From contig CAVOSX010000008.1 of assembly GCA_963699015.1 (NCBI GenBank), positions 744,001 to 808,000 of the forward strand: a stretch of DNA of 64,000 nt, in the 5' to 3' direction. Positions 1 through 8,707 of the stretch are shown one piece after another. The stretch comes from PALSA-505 sp963699015. GTDB lineage: Bacteria; Actinomycetota; Actinomycetes; Streptosporangiales; Streptosporangiaceae. Position 1 is the stretch's first letter; each line of letters begins with the position of its first letter. Under the pieces are notes generated by a model that saw only the letters and a program-made list of their open reading frames with translations, was not told the DNA's origin and made no database searches. The position numbers were made by a program, and so were the translations under genes.

Positions 1-1017
1 TCCCCTGGCGATGTAACCCGGCGAGACGGAACTCCCCACAACGTGGACGTAGTTCCAGATATAGAGCGGCAGGCTCATCTGCGGTCCTTGCAAAGGATTG
101 AGGTTTACTTCGCTGGTCACCCCGGACACGACCAGGACCGGGGCGGTTTCCCCGATGCCCCGGGCCATCCCGAGCACCACCGCCGTCGCGAGCCCGGACC
201 GGGCGGTCGGCAGCACGACATTCCACACGGTACGCCACTGGCTCGAGCCGAGCGCGTAGGAAGCCTCCCGCAGGGTACCCGGGACCAGCCGCAGCACCAC
301 CTCGGAAGCCCGGGCGACGATCGGCAGCATGGTGACCGAGAGCGCCAGGGCCGCGGCCAGCCCGCTCTTGTGGTAGCCCAGGGTGATGAGGAACAGCGCG
401 TAGATGAACAAGCCCGCGATAACGTCGGGCAGCGCGGTCATCGCCTCGACGATGATCCTCACCGGCCGGGCCAGGAGGCCGCCCACCTCGGTCAGGAACA
501 CCGCAGCGGCCACCGCGAGCGGCACCGAGAGCAGCGTGGCCAGGCCAATTTGCTCCAACGTGCCCAGGATGGCGTTCAGCGCACCGCCGACCGACAGGGA
601 ACTGGTCGGTCCGGCGAAGGACATCGCCTGGGTGAAGAAATTGAGATGCCGGAAGGCGGTAATCCCGCGGGCGACGACGTAGACCAGCATGCCGATCACG
701 AGCACCAGGACGACCAGGCTGATCGAGGCGAGCACGACCGTGGCCACCCGCTGGCTGACCTCTCGCCGGTCCCACTGCAGCCGGGCCATCGCGGCGTAGA
801 GCAGCAGGAACGCCACGTACCAGGACAGCCAGAAGCCGAGCACGCCGGACAGCGGCAGCACCCGCTCGTAGAGGACCCACACCAGCCCGAGCGCGCCGGC
901 GGCGGCGCCGACCACCGTAGCGGCGCCGGCCGCCGTGACCCGGCTGATGTACACCTTCCGCTCGACGTCTGCCGGAGCGGGCGCGGCGGCGGCGGGCGCC
1001 TTCTCCTGGATCGTCAT
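1..1017 (-). CDS. pstA: Phosphate ABC transporter permease PstA (3' end beyond the window)
   Basis: Membrane permease subunit of the high-affinity phosphate importer; pairs with PstC and is driven by PstB. The frame is open from an ATG at 1017 to the left edge (339 codons). The translation starts MTIQEKAPAAAA, has several hydrophobic segments, and carries the permease EAA loop (REASYALGSSQWRTVWNVVL) followed by GIGETAP, both typical of PstA. It begins 4 bases after the pstC stop, so the two are translationally linked. The last part of the gene and any pstB lie outside the window. An unusual N-terminal extension of about 150 residues with extra membrane segments precedes the conserved core. 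Confidence 0.93.
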   Translation of the reverse strand, partial: MTIQEKAPAAAAPAPADVERKVYISRVTAAGAATVVGAAAGALGLVWVLYERVLPLSGVLGFWLSWYVAFLLLYAAMARLQWDRREVSQRVATVVLASISLVVLVLVIGMLVYVVARGITAFRHLNFFTQAMSFAGPTSSLSVGGALNAILGTLEQIGLATLLSVPLAVAAAVFLTEVGGLLARPVRIIVEAMTALPDVIAGLFIYALFLITLGYHKSGLAAALALSVTMLPIVARASEVVLRLVPGTLREASYALGSSQWRTVWNVVLPTARSGLATAVVLGMARGIGETAPVLVVSGVTSEVNLNPLQGPQMSLPLYIWNYVHVVGSSVSPGYIARG

Positions 1018-1021
1018 GACA

Positions 1022-2029
1022 TCAGTCCGCGGACGTGCTCGTGCCGGAACGTGACCGGCTGATGACGATCGCCGCGACCGTGTTGATCACGATGGTCAGG
1101 ACGAACAGCACCATCCCGGCCGCCATGAGCGCCGAGATCTCCTTCGGGCCGGCCCCGAAGATGCGGTTGGCGATCATGACGGTTATCGAATTTCCCCCGG
1201 TCTCCAGCACGCGGGGGTTGAACAGGAATACCGGGGTGAGGATGAAGGAGACCACGATGGTCTCGCCGAGGGCCCGGCCCAGTCCCAGCATGCTGGCCCC
1301 GATTACCCCCGCGCGCCCGTACGGCAGCACGACCGCGCGGACCATCCCCCAGCGGGTCGCGCCGAGCGCGTAGGCGCCCTCACGCTCGCCTTGCGGGGCC
1401 TGCGAGAACACCTGCCGCGAAAGAGAGGCGATGATGGGCACGACCAGCACCGCCACCAGTACCCCGCCGATGAAGGTGGAGGTCGCGTAGTTTCCTGAGG
1501 AGTTGGCCAGCGTGAACTTGAACACCGGGATGAACGCCAGGTGGTGCGCGAGCCAGCTCTCGAAGCCGAGGATCCGGGGCATCACGAAGTAGAACCCGAA
1601 CAGGGCGACGATGATGCTGGGGGTCGCCGCCATGAGGTCGGTGAGGGCGATGAGCGAGCGGCGCAGTCCCGGCGGCGCGTACTCGGAGATGAACAGCCCG
1701 GCGGCGATGCCGACCGGGACCGCGATGAACAGCGCGATCAGCGCGACCAGGATCCCGAACGGCAAGATCGCGGCGATGCCGTACTGGTTGGTGCTGATGA
1801 ACCAGCTCTGGGTGGTGAAGAAGCCGAAGCCCTCGGCGGTGAAGGTGGGAATGGCCCGCAGCACCAGGAACGCCAGGATGCCGGCCGTGATAACGAGCAC
1901 CGCCAGCCCCGCCATCCGCAGGATCCCGCGGAAGACGCGGTCCCCTGTTGAAAGGCGGGTCACGATGGCGCGGCGCCGTTCATCATCGGCGGGTGCAGGC
2001 GCAGGCACGGGCGCGTTGGTCACAGTCAT
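1022..2029 (-). CDS. pstC: Phosphate ABC transporter permease PstC
   Basis: Second membrane permease of the Pst phosphate importer. 335 residues, within the usual size. After a Pro/Ala-rich start (APVPAPAPADDE) there is a first membrane helix at about residues 36-58, then five more, and the cytoplasmic EAA loop EREGAYALGATRWGMVRAVV that docks to PstB, followed by LGRALGETIVV. It lies 246 bases downstream of pstS on the same strand and 4 bases ahead of pstA, so pstS-pstC-pstA is one functional unit, although a strong hairpin after pstS suggests that PstS is made in excess over the permeases. Confidence 0.95.
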   Translation of the reverse strand: MTVTNAPVPAPAPADDERRRAIVTRLSTGDRVFRGILRMAGLAVLVITAGILAFLVLRAIPTFTAEGFGFFTTQSWFISTNQYGIAAILPFGILVALIALFIAVPVGIAAGLFISEYAPPGLRRSLIALTDLMAATPSIIVALFGFYFVMPRILGFESWLAHHLAFIPVFKFTLANSSGNYATSTFIGGVLVAVLVVPIIASLSRQVFSQAPQGEREGAYALGATRWGMVRAVVLPYGRAGVIGASMLGLGRALGETIVVSFILTPVFLFNPRVLETGGNSITVMIANRIFGAGPKEISALMAAGMVLFVLTIVINTVAAIVISRSRSGTSTSAD

Positions 2030-2218
2030 GGATTCGCCTCCCCGCCTCCGCTGCGACCCGCCCTAACAGCCGCAGCGCCCACCGCAGCTCAATCCGATAC
2101 TAGTCAGTAATTACGGGGACCAGAACGTTTGCAAGTGAACAAATAGGAAACGAAGGGTATCCGGGCGACGACTCATTTTCGCGGCGCCGGCAGCGGCATC
2201 GGAGGCCCGGAATATGAC

Positions 2219-2249
2219 GGGGTGCCCGGAGACCAGCTCCGGGCACCCC
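2219..2249 (-). terminator. Hairpin after pstS
   Basis: Perfect 12-bp inverted repeat (GGGGTGCCCGGA / TCCGGGCACCCC) with a 7-base loop, 27 bases past the pstS stop. There is no T-run after it, as is common in actinobacteria. It may attenuate transcription between pstS and pstC or protect the pstS mRNA 3' end. Confidence 0.7.
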
Positions 2250-2275
2250 GCGAAAAGGAACTTGGGTGTTAGCGG

Positions 2276-3793
2276 TCAGTTGGTGCTGCCGCAGTCCCCT
2301 GCCGTGTTGCTGGTAGACGTGGGCAAGACCCGGAAGCCGTAGTTGACCAGGTCCTTCTTAGCGGCCGCGTTGGTGCAGGTGAAGCCCTTCGGGCCGAAGA
2401 TTGCCGCCAGGGCAGGCGAGATGTGGTTCACGTTGCCCGTGGCTGTGGAGAACGGGACCACCTCGAACAGGAGCCTCGAGAAGGTGGCGCTGAAGCCCGG
2501 GTTGATCACCGGGTTGCTCGAGGAGTTGGTGAGCGGGAATGGCTTGGTCGGCGCGGTGCCGTTGACCTTGTTCAGCTGCATGACGCCGTGCTCGTCACAG
2601 CCGAATAGGTTGTTCTTCGCCGTCGGGTGGCACTTCGCTGCCGGCAGGCAGGTCGAAGGGCTGCAGTTGGCCGAGTGGAACCGCTGGGCGATGTACTTGC
2701 CCACGGAGTACGGGAAGATGACGTTCTGCGGAGTCTTCTGGAACGCCGTGTTGGTGCCCTGGTTCTCCTCCAGCGACCCGCCGGGGAGGGCCTTGGTCGG
2801 CAGGTCGCTCACGCACGACCCTGGCGTTGTGAGGCCGAGCGCGGACAGGAAGAACGACCTGGTGCCCGAGGTCGTCTGCGGGATGAACGCCTTGATCGGG
2901 GCGCTCTTGCCGCCGACCTGGCTCCAGTTGGTGACCTTGCAGCTGTAGATCGAGGTCAGCTGGGCGGTGGTCAGGTTGGCGGGCGCATTACTTGGCCCTC
3001 CAGTTGAGGTGGGCTGGGTGGCGTAGGTGACCGCGTCCCCCGCCAGCGTGACGAACGCGATGCCGTTCTTGGCGAACGGCGGGTCGGTGGATGCCCGGGC
3101 CCGCGAGGAGCGCGCGAAGTCGATGCACGGGTGGCCGCTGGTCGTGGGGTTCGTGGTGGTCAGCGCCGTGATGCCCGCCGAGGACCCGTCTGGCCGCGGC
3201 TGCTGGCATGTGCCCATGGAAGCGGAGCCGCCGCTCTTGATCGTGATGTCGTCGCCGATGGCGCCGGTCACCGGGTTGGTGGCGTCCCAGCTGTACAGAT
3301 GCGGCGTTGTCACCGGCAGGGCGGCGTTGAAGTCGGCGCTGAACTGGTCCATCACGTTCTGGATGGTGTCCGAGCCGACACCGGTCACGTCCGTCGGCAC
3401 CGGGGCGCTCTCGTTCGTGATCTTGAAGGCGGCGGTCTTGCCGCCGGTGCACTTGACGTTGACCGTGAACGGTCCCACGGTCTTGGGCGGGCTACCGGAC
3501 GAGCCCCAGACTCCGGCGAGTCTGAGCCCCGTGGTGGTGGCGATGTCGGTCACCGTGGTGGGCTGTTTCGGAGAACTGGTGAACGACGAGAACTTGGAGC
3601 CCGACGGGCAGTTCAGCGTGATGCCGGTGACGACGCCCGCAGGAACCGACTTGGCAGTTGTCGCGGCGGCCATGGGGCTAGCCGCGCGGTTCGGGGCAGC
3701 GGTTTGAGCCTGGGCACTAGCCGCCAGGCTCAGTACGCCAGCCACGGTGGCGCCCGCGGTGACTCCCGCGAGCAGCGTGCTTCGGATACGCAA
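2276..3793 (-). CDS. pstS: Phosphate-binding protein PstS
   Basis: Secreted substrate-binding component of the Pst importer. Start is TTG at 3793, preceded at a good distance by GGGAGGG. The product has 505 residues: an N-terminal export signal (MRIRSTLLAGVTAGAT, hydrophobic core, ASAQAQ around residues 25-30), then a Ser/Thr/Pro-rich stretch of about 100 residues, then the PBP-like fold with motifs such as GVGSDTIQNVMDQF and the Ser-rich region IPQTTSGTRSFFL. It is longer than classical PstS (about 370 residues) because of the N-terminal insert. I see no lipobox Cys after the signal, so it may be released or held in another way. Family assignment rests on the fold motifs and on pstC/pstA next door. 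Confidence 0.88.
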   Translation of the reverse strand: MRIRSTLLAGVTAGATVAGVLSLAASAQAQTAAPNRAASPMAAATTAKSVPAGVVTGITLNCPSGSKFSSFTSSPKQPTTVTDIATTTGLRLAGVWGSSGSPPKTVGPFTVNVKCTGGKTAAFKITNESAPVPTDVTGVGSDTIQNVMDQFSADFNAALPVTTPHLYSWDATNPVTGAIGDDITIKSGGSASMGTCQQPRPDGSSAGITALTTTNPTTSGHPCIDFARSSRARASTDPPFAKNGIAFVTLAGDAVTYATQPTSTGGPSNAPANLTTAQLTSIYSCKVTNWSQVGGKSAPIKAFIPQTTSGTRSFFLSALGLTTPGSCVSDLPTKALPGGSLEENQGTNTAFQKTPQNVIFPYSVGKYIAQRFHSANCSPSTCLPAAKCHPTAKNNLFGCDEHGVMQLNKVNGTAPTKPFPLTNSSSNPVINPGFSATFSRLLFEVVPFSTATGNVNHISPALAAIFGPKGFTCTNAAAKKDLVNYGFRVLPTSTSNTAGDCGSTN

Positions 3794-4248
3794 TTTCCTG
3801 TCCCTCCCGGAAACGTATGCGCGCGACGGTGGCGGGCGTCCCAGTCGGCCACCTGTTCCTGCCGCCGCGGCCCTCAGTCTCTAACGGCGGCGCGGGTCGG
3901 CAAGTAAACACCGCACGTCGGGAGCATGATGTCTGGCCGAACAGGGAGAGTACGGAGCAAGGCCCGGCCATGGGATAGCTCGGTGAGTGCCTTTCAGCGC
4001 GCGAAGCGCTAGCGCCCTGTCCGTTCCCGGGGAGCCGGGCTGCTCAGAGCGCACGTGCCGATGCAGACCGGGTGGGCCGGGTGATGGAGTTCGTCGCGCC
4101 GCGGACGCCGTGCCGTAACCGGCGGTCTGCGGCCCGCTTACCGTTCGCCATCGGCCACATGTCCGCCAGGTGAATGAGAACCCGCCGGCGGGCGACCATC
4201 TGGTTGCACGATTATCACGCGGGTGCTGGGGCAGTCCGGGGCTCCGGC
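3794..4248. other. 455-bp intergenic region upstream of pstS
   Basis: No convincing gene; the only long frames are shadows. It holds the perfect palindrome GCGCTAGCGC at 4006-4015, next to a short hairpin AGCGC/GCGCT at 3996-4010. On the minus strand 4154-4175 reads as two adjacent 11-base units, ATTCACCTGGC then GGACATGTGGC, loosely like a PhoP box (consensus GTTCACCCGGC). It should contain the pstS promoter and the 3' end of the aldehyde dehydrogenase transcript, but I could not place a confident -35/-10 pair. Confidence 0.5.
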
Positions 4249-5676
4249 TCAGTCCAGTGCCGACATCACGTGCTTGATCCGGGTGTAGTCCTCGAACCCG
4301 TACAGCGACAGGTCCTTGCCGTAGCCGGAGTGCTTGAAGCCGCCGTGCGGCATCTCGGCCACGATCGGGATGTGCGTGTTGATCCACACGCAGCCGAAGT
4401 CCAGCCGCCTGGCCATCCGCATGGCCCGGCCGTGGTCGGACGTCCAGACCGAGGAGGCCAGCCCGTATTCGGTGCCGTTCGCCCAGCGCACGGCCTCGTC
4501 CTCGTCGCTGAACTGCTGCACGCTGATCACCGGCCCGAACACCTCGCCCTGGATGATCTCGTCATCTTGCTGCAGCCCGTCCACCACGCTGGCCTCGAAG
4601 AAGTAGCCGCGGTCACCGGTCTGCCTGCCGCCGGCCAGCACCCGGGCGTGATCGGGCAGCCGGTCGATGAACCCGGAGACCCGCTCCAGCTGGCTGGCGT
4701 TGTTCAGCGGGCCGAAGTCGGCGCCGGGCACGTCCGGCCCGGCGACCGTCTGGCTCTTGGCCTGCTCGGTCAGCGCGGCCACGAAGTCGTGGTGCACGCC
4801 GGGCGCGGCCAGCACCCGGGTGGCCGCGGTGCAGTCCTGGCCGGCGTTGAAGTACCCGGCGATCGCGATCGCCTCCGCCGCCTTCGCCACGTCCGCGTCG
4901 TCGAACACCACGACCGGGGCCTTGCCGCCCAGCTCCAGGTGCACCCGCTTCAGGTCATCGGCGGCCGCCGCGGCCACCTCCCGGCCCGCGCGCACGCTGC
5001 CGGTGATCGACACCATCTGCGGCACCGGATGCGAGACCAGCGCCCGGCCGGTGTCCCGGTCGCCGCAGACCACGTTGAACACGCCGGGCGGCAGGAACTC
5101 GCTCATCAGCTCGGCCAGCAGCAGCGTGCTGACCGGGGTGGTGTCGGACGGCTTGAGCACCATCGTGTTGCCCGCCGCCAGCGCCGGCGCCCACTTCCAC
5201 ACCGCCATCATCATCGGGTAGTTCCACGGCGTCACCGCGGCGCAGACCCCGACCGGCTCACGCCGGACGAACGAGGTGAAGCCGGACATGTACTCCCCGG
5301 CCGCCCTGCCCTCCAGCATCCGCGCCGCGCCGGCGAAGAACCGGATCTGGTCCACCATCGGCGGGATCTCCTCCGACCTGGTCACCCCGATCGGCTTGCC
5401 GGTGTTCTCGCTCTCGATCGCGACGAAGTCCTCCGCCCTGGCCTCGATCGCGTCGGCGATCCGCAGCAGCGCCAGGCTCCGCTCCGACGGGGTGGCATCC
5501 CGCCAGCCCTCGAAGGCGGCCGAGGCCGCGCCAAAGGCGGCATCGACGTCGGCGGGCCCCGACACCGGCGCGGTGCCGAAAACCTCCCCGGTGCTCGGGT
5601 TCACCAGATCGGACCGGCGGTCGCTCGCCGGGTCTGCCGGCTGCCCGCCAATGACGTTATGCAGGTCCTTGGCCAC
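4249..5676 (-). CDS. NAD-dependent aldehyde dehydrogenase, aminobutyraldehyde dehydrogenase-like
   Basis: Oxidises an aldehyde to its acid with NAD. The start chosen is GTG at 5676 with GGAGG six bases upstream; the open frame extends 22 codons further but without a ribosome site. 475 residues, normal for the ALDH superfamily. Visible motifs: PWNYPMMMAVWKWAPALAAG (substrate tunnel), GSVRAGREVA (cofactor), the general-base Glu in VHLELGGKAPV, and the catalytic Cys in GYFNAGQDCTAATR. The GQDCTA form is typical of the 4-aminobutyraldehyde (PatD/Prr) and betaine aldehyde branches. It lies 29 bases after the saccharopine-dehydrogenase-like gene and near an amino-acid permease, suggesting amine, GABA or lysine breakdown; the exact substrate is not proven. 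Confidence 0.92.
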   Translation of the reverse strand: MAKDLHNVIGGQPADPASDRRSDLVNPSTGEVFGTAPVSGPADVDAAFGAASAAFEGWRDATPSERSLALLRIADAIEARAEDFVAIESENTGKPIGVTRSEEIPPMVDQIRFFAGAARMLEGRAAGEYMSGFTSFVRREPVGVCAAVTPWNYPMMMAVWKWAPALAAGNTMVLKPSDTTPVSTLLLAELMSEFLPPGVFNVVCGDRDTGRALVSHPVPQMVSITGSVRAGREVAAAAADDLKRVHLELGGKAPVVVFDDADVAKAAEAIAIAGYFNAGQDCTAATRVLAAPGVHHDFVAALTEQAKSQTVAGPDVPGADFGPLNNASQLERVSGFIDRLPDHARVLAGGRQTGDRGYFFEASVVDGLQQDDEIIQGEVFGPVISVQQFSDEDEAVRWANGTEYGLASSVWTSDHGRAMRMARRLDFGCVWINTHIPIVAEMPHGGFKHSGYGKDLSLYGFEDYTRIKHVMSALD

Positions 5677-5705
5677 GATTCCTCCGTTCGGTACCCAACC
5701 GGGAT

Positions 5706-6917
5706 TTACCTGGCCGCCGGCGTCCTTTCCTCGCACGCCCACGGGGAACCGTAGTCGGTCAGCAGGTCAAGGAACGGCCCGGCGGGCAGCGCCTCGGGCC
5801 CGAGCACGCCGGCGCCCGACCAGGCGCCCGAGTCGATCAGCTCCAGGGCTACGACCGGATTCACCGCGGTCTGCCAGACCACGGCCTGGGATCCGTACTC
5901 GGCCATAGACCAGGCGTTGTCCACCACGTGGTACAGGTACACCTCGCGCGGCGCGCCGTCGGTCCCGGTGCCCGTCACCCAGGTGCCGGCGCAGGTCAGC
6001 CCGTGCATCGCCTCGCCCAGCGTGGCCGGGTCGGGCAGGCAGGCGGCGACCACGTCCCGCGGTGAGACCCGCACGTCGCCCGCCTGTACCGGGGTGGTGG
6101 AGTCGAGCCCGAGCTTGTGCAGGGTCTGCAGCACGCCGATGAACTCGCTGCCGAGGCCGTACTTGAACGTCACCCGCCTGGCCTCCACCCAGCGGGGCAC
6201 GAGCAGCACCTCCTCGTGCTCCACGTTGACGCACTCGACCGGGCCGATCCCGGCAGGGAAGGTGAAGATCTCCGGCTCGCTGAACGGCTCGGTGGTGTAC
6301 CAGCCGCGAGCCCGCTCCCAGATCACCGGCGGGTTGAGGCACTCCTCGATCGTGGTCCAGATAGAGAAGGTGGGCGCGAAGTCGTAGCCGTCCACCACCA
6401 GGCTCGCGCCGTCACGCACTCCGATCTCGTCGATCTCGCGGAACAGCGTGTCGGCGGCATGCCGCGCGAACACGTCCGACAGTCCCGGCTCGACCCCCAT
6501 GCCGACCAGTGCCAGCTTCCCGCTGTCCTCCCAGTCGCCGGCCGCGGCGAACTGCTCGTCGCCCAGCTTGACGCCGGTCCGGCGGTAGGGCTCGGCGGGG
6601 TCGGGATGCGACAGCGACATCGCCATGTCCATGTAGTCCAGGCCCGCGCGCAGCGCGGCCCGGAAGAGCGGCATGACGAACCTCGGGTCGGTGGCGTTCA
6701 TCAGCACGTCGCAGGAGTGCTCGGCCGCCAGCGCCGCGACGGCCTGCTCGTCGCGCGCGTCCAGCTGCACGGCCAGGTAGCTGCCCGAGGCTGCCGCCGC
6801 GCGCTGCGCCCTGGCCAGGTCGTAGTCGGCGATGACGAGATCGGCGAAGCGGCGGCGGGCGGCGATCCTGGCGAACGCGCTGCCCACGCCCCCCGCCCCC
6901 ACGAGGAGGATGCGCAT
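5706..6917 (-). CDS. Saccharopine dehydrogenase-family oxidoreductase
   Basis: 403 residues from ATG 6917, which sits exactly 7 bases after TAGGAT (leaderless type). The start MRILLVGAGGVGSAFARIAA is a textbook Rossmann dinucleotide-binding loop. The rest (ATDPRFVMPLFRAAL, GLDYMDMAMSL, GMGVEPGLSDVFARHA) matches saccharopine dehydrogenase / carboxynorspermidine-type reductases, which act on amino acids joined through a secondary amine. It is upstream in the same operon as the aldehyde dehydrogenase and divergent from the permease, consistent with uptake and degradation of a basic amino acid or polyamine. The substrate cannot be fixed from sequence. Confidence 0.87.
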   Translation of the reverse strand: MRILLVGAGGVGSAFARIAARRRFADLVIADYDLARAQRAAAASGSYLAVQLDARDEQAVAALAAEHSCDVLMNATDPRFVMPLFRAALRAGLDYMDMAMSLSHPDPAEPYRRTGVKLGDEQFAAAGDWEDSGKLALVGMGVEPGLSDVFARHAADTLFREIDEIGVRDGASLVVDGYDFAPTFSIWTTIEECLNPPVIWERARGWYTTEPFSEPEIFTFPAGIGPVECVNVEHEEVLLVPRWVEARRVTFKYGLGSEFIGVLQTLHKLGLDSTTPVQAGDVRVSPRDVVAACLPDPATLGEAMHGLTCAGTWVTGTGTDGAPREVYLYHVVDNAWSMAEYGSQAVVWQTAVNPVVALELIDSGAWSGAGVLGPEALPAGPFLDLLTDYGSPWACEERTPAAR

Positions 6918-6924
6918 GTCGTGG

Positions 6925-6930
6925 ATCCTA
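6925..6930 (-). promoter_or_regulatory. Leaderless -10 box of the saccharopine-dehydrogenase-like gene
   Basis: On the minus strand TAGGAT is followed by 7 bases (CCACGAC) and then the ATG. This spacing puts the transcription start at or next to the start codon. No Shine-Dalgarno is present. Confidence 0.6.
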
Positions 6931-7051
6931 ACGCGCTTCGACACGAAATCCAGCGTTGACATCCAGTTGTTACTGCGGAAACCTTTGTAAGAGGCCATAA
7001 TCGGTGCTAGAACCGTGGCATTACGGGGGCTTACCCGGGAGAGGTGAGGAC

Positions 7052-8624
7052 ATGGCCACCACGGAACATGTCATCGAGCCGGTCGAGCAGCCGGTTGAAC
7101 AAGGGCCTGAAATCGGGTGCCCTCGGGCTGATATCCACCACGATCATCGCGACCGCCTCGGTCGCGCCCGCCTACAGCATCGCCGCGACGCTGGTATTCG
7201 TGGTGGGGGCCGTCGCGCTGCAGTCGCCCGCGGTGGCGGTGCTCGCGTTCGTGCCGATGCTGCTGACCTCCATTGGCTACAGCGAGCTGAACAAGGCGGA
7301 CCCGGACTGCGGCACGACCTTCACCTGGGCCACGCGCGCGTTCGGGCCGAAGACCGGCTGGGCGGGCGGCTGGGGGATTGTCGTCGCCGACATCCTGGTG
7401 ATGGCGAGCCTGGCTCAGGTCGCCGGCCAGTACGGGTTCCTGCTGTTCAACGCCAAGGGCATCGGGTCGAATCCCGGCAGCGGCTGGGTGCTGCTGGTCG
7501 GCGTGCTGTGGATCGTCGTGATGACCTACATCTGCTACCGGGGCATCGAGGTCTCCGCCAACTTCCAGAAGATACTGCTGGGCATCGAGCTAGTGATGCT
7601 GCTGGTCCTGTCCATCACCGCGCTGGTCAAGGTCGGCAACGGGACCGCCCCGCCCGGCCACCTCACGCCCAGCTTCTCCTGGCTCAACCCGTTCAAGATC
7701 CCGTCGTTCAGCGCGTTCGCCAGCGGCGTCATCCTCATGGTGTTCATCTACTGGGGCTGGGACACGGCGGTCTCGGTCAACGAGGAGACCAAGGACAAGA
7801 ACAAGACCCCGGGCCGGGCCGCGATCTTGTCCACGTTCATCCTGCTGGTCACCTACGCGCTGGTGATCTTCTCGATCCAGTCGTTCGCCGGGATCAAGAG
7901 CACCGGCAACGGCCTGGGCAACCTGGCGAACGCCGGGGACGTGCTGTCGGTGCAGGGCAGCCTGGTGTTCGGCACGTCCGGCTTCGGCACGTTCCTGACC
8001 CACCTGCTGCTGCTGATGGTGCTGTCCTCGGCCGCCGCCTCCACCCAGACCACGATCCTGCCCACCGCCAGGACCACGCTGTCGATGGCGGTGTACAAGG
8101 CGATCCCGTCGTCGTTCTCGAAGATCCACCCGCGTTACCTCACCCCGACGGTGTCCACCGTCGTCATGGGCGCCATCTCGATCATCGTCTACGTAATCTT
8201 CAACTACACGTCCAACGGCATCGGCGTGATCGGCGACGCGGTGATCGCGATCGGCTTGTACATCGCCTTCTACTACGGGCTGACCGGGTTCGCCTGCGCC
8301 TGGTACTACCGGCGGAACCTCACCAGCAGCGCGCGCAACCTGTGGATGCAGGGCATCCTGCCGGTGACCGGCGGCCTGATGCTCTTCTTCCTCGGCGGCT
8401 GGAGCCTGTGGCTGGACTACGACGTGGCCACGCAGAACGACTTCACGATGTGGACGGTACCGTGGGCCCACTGGCAGATCGGCGGCGCGTTCGTGATCGC
8501 GGTCGTGGCCGGGCTTGTCGGCCTGGCCTGCTTCCTGTACTGCCGGTTCACCGCTCCGGCCTTCTTCAAGAAGCAGACCCTGACCAGGGCGACCGAGACC
8601 CTGGTACCCGACCCGGACGCGTAA
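7052..8624 (+). CDS. APC-family amino acid permease, frameshift near the N-terminus
   Basis: About 12 membrane helices with motifs of the amino acid-polyamine-organocation family (GALGLISTTIIATASVAPAY, then GYSELNKADPDCGTTFTWAT with the conserved second-helix region). The best ribosome site (GAGGTGAGG) precedes ATG 7052, which encodes MATTEHVIEPVEQPVEQ, a natural-looking start. The conserved body (NKGLKSGALGL onward) is however in the +1 frame, so one extra base around 7088-7110 separates them. Without correction, translation would have to begin at GTG 7044 or ATG 7068, neither with a good site. Divergent from the catabolic pair 5706-6917 and 4249-5676, so likely imports their substrate. Confidence 0.88.
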
Positions 8625-8694
8625 CGCGGGCCTGGCCGCCCTGGCCGGCCCGCCCGGACCCGCGCGGCTGACCCCGGGCGTCGGTGCCAGCGCC

Positions 8695-8700
8695 TACGCT
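8695..8700 (+). promoter_or_regulatory. Leaderless -10 box of pcrA
   Basis: TACGCT, then 7 bases (TAGGCAC), then the GTG start of the helicase at 8708. No ribosome-binding site is visible. Confidence 0.55.
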
Positions 8701-8707
8701 TAGGCAC

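Noticed and set aside
3881..4387. 168-codon minus-strand open frame between pstS and the aldehyde dehydrogenase
   Set aside because: Overlaps the end of the dehydrogenase in another frame, has no recognisable motif and no ribosome site.
4174..5754. 526-codon plus-strand open frame opposite the aldehyde dehydrogenase
   Set aside because: Arg/His/Gly-rich translation with no family motifs; a shadow of the real minus-strand gene caused by high GC.
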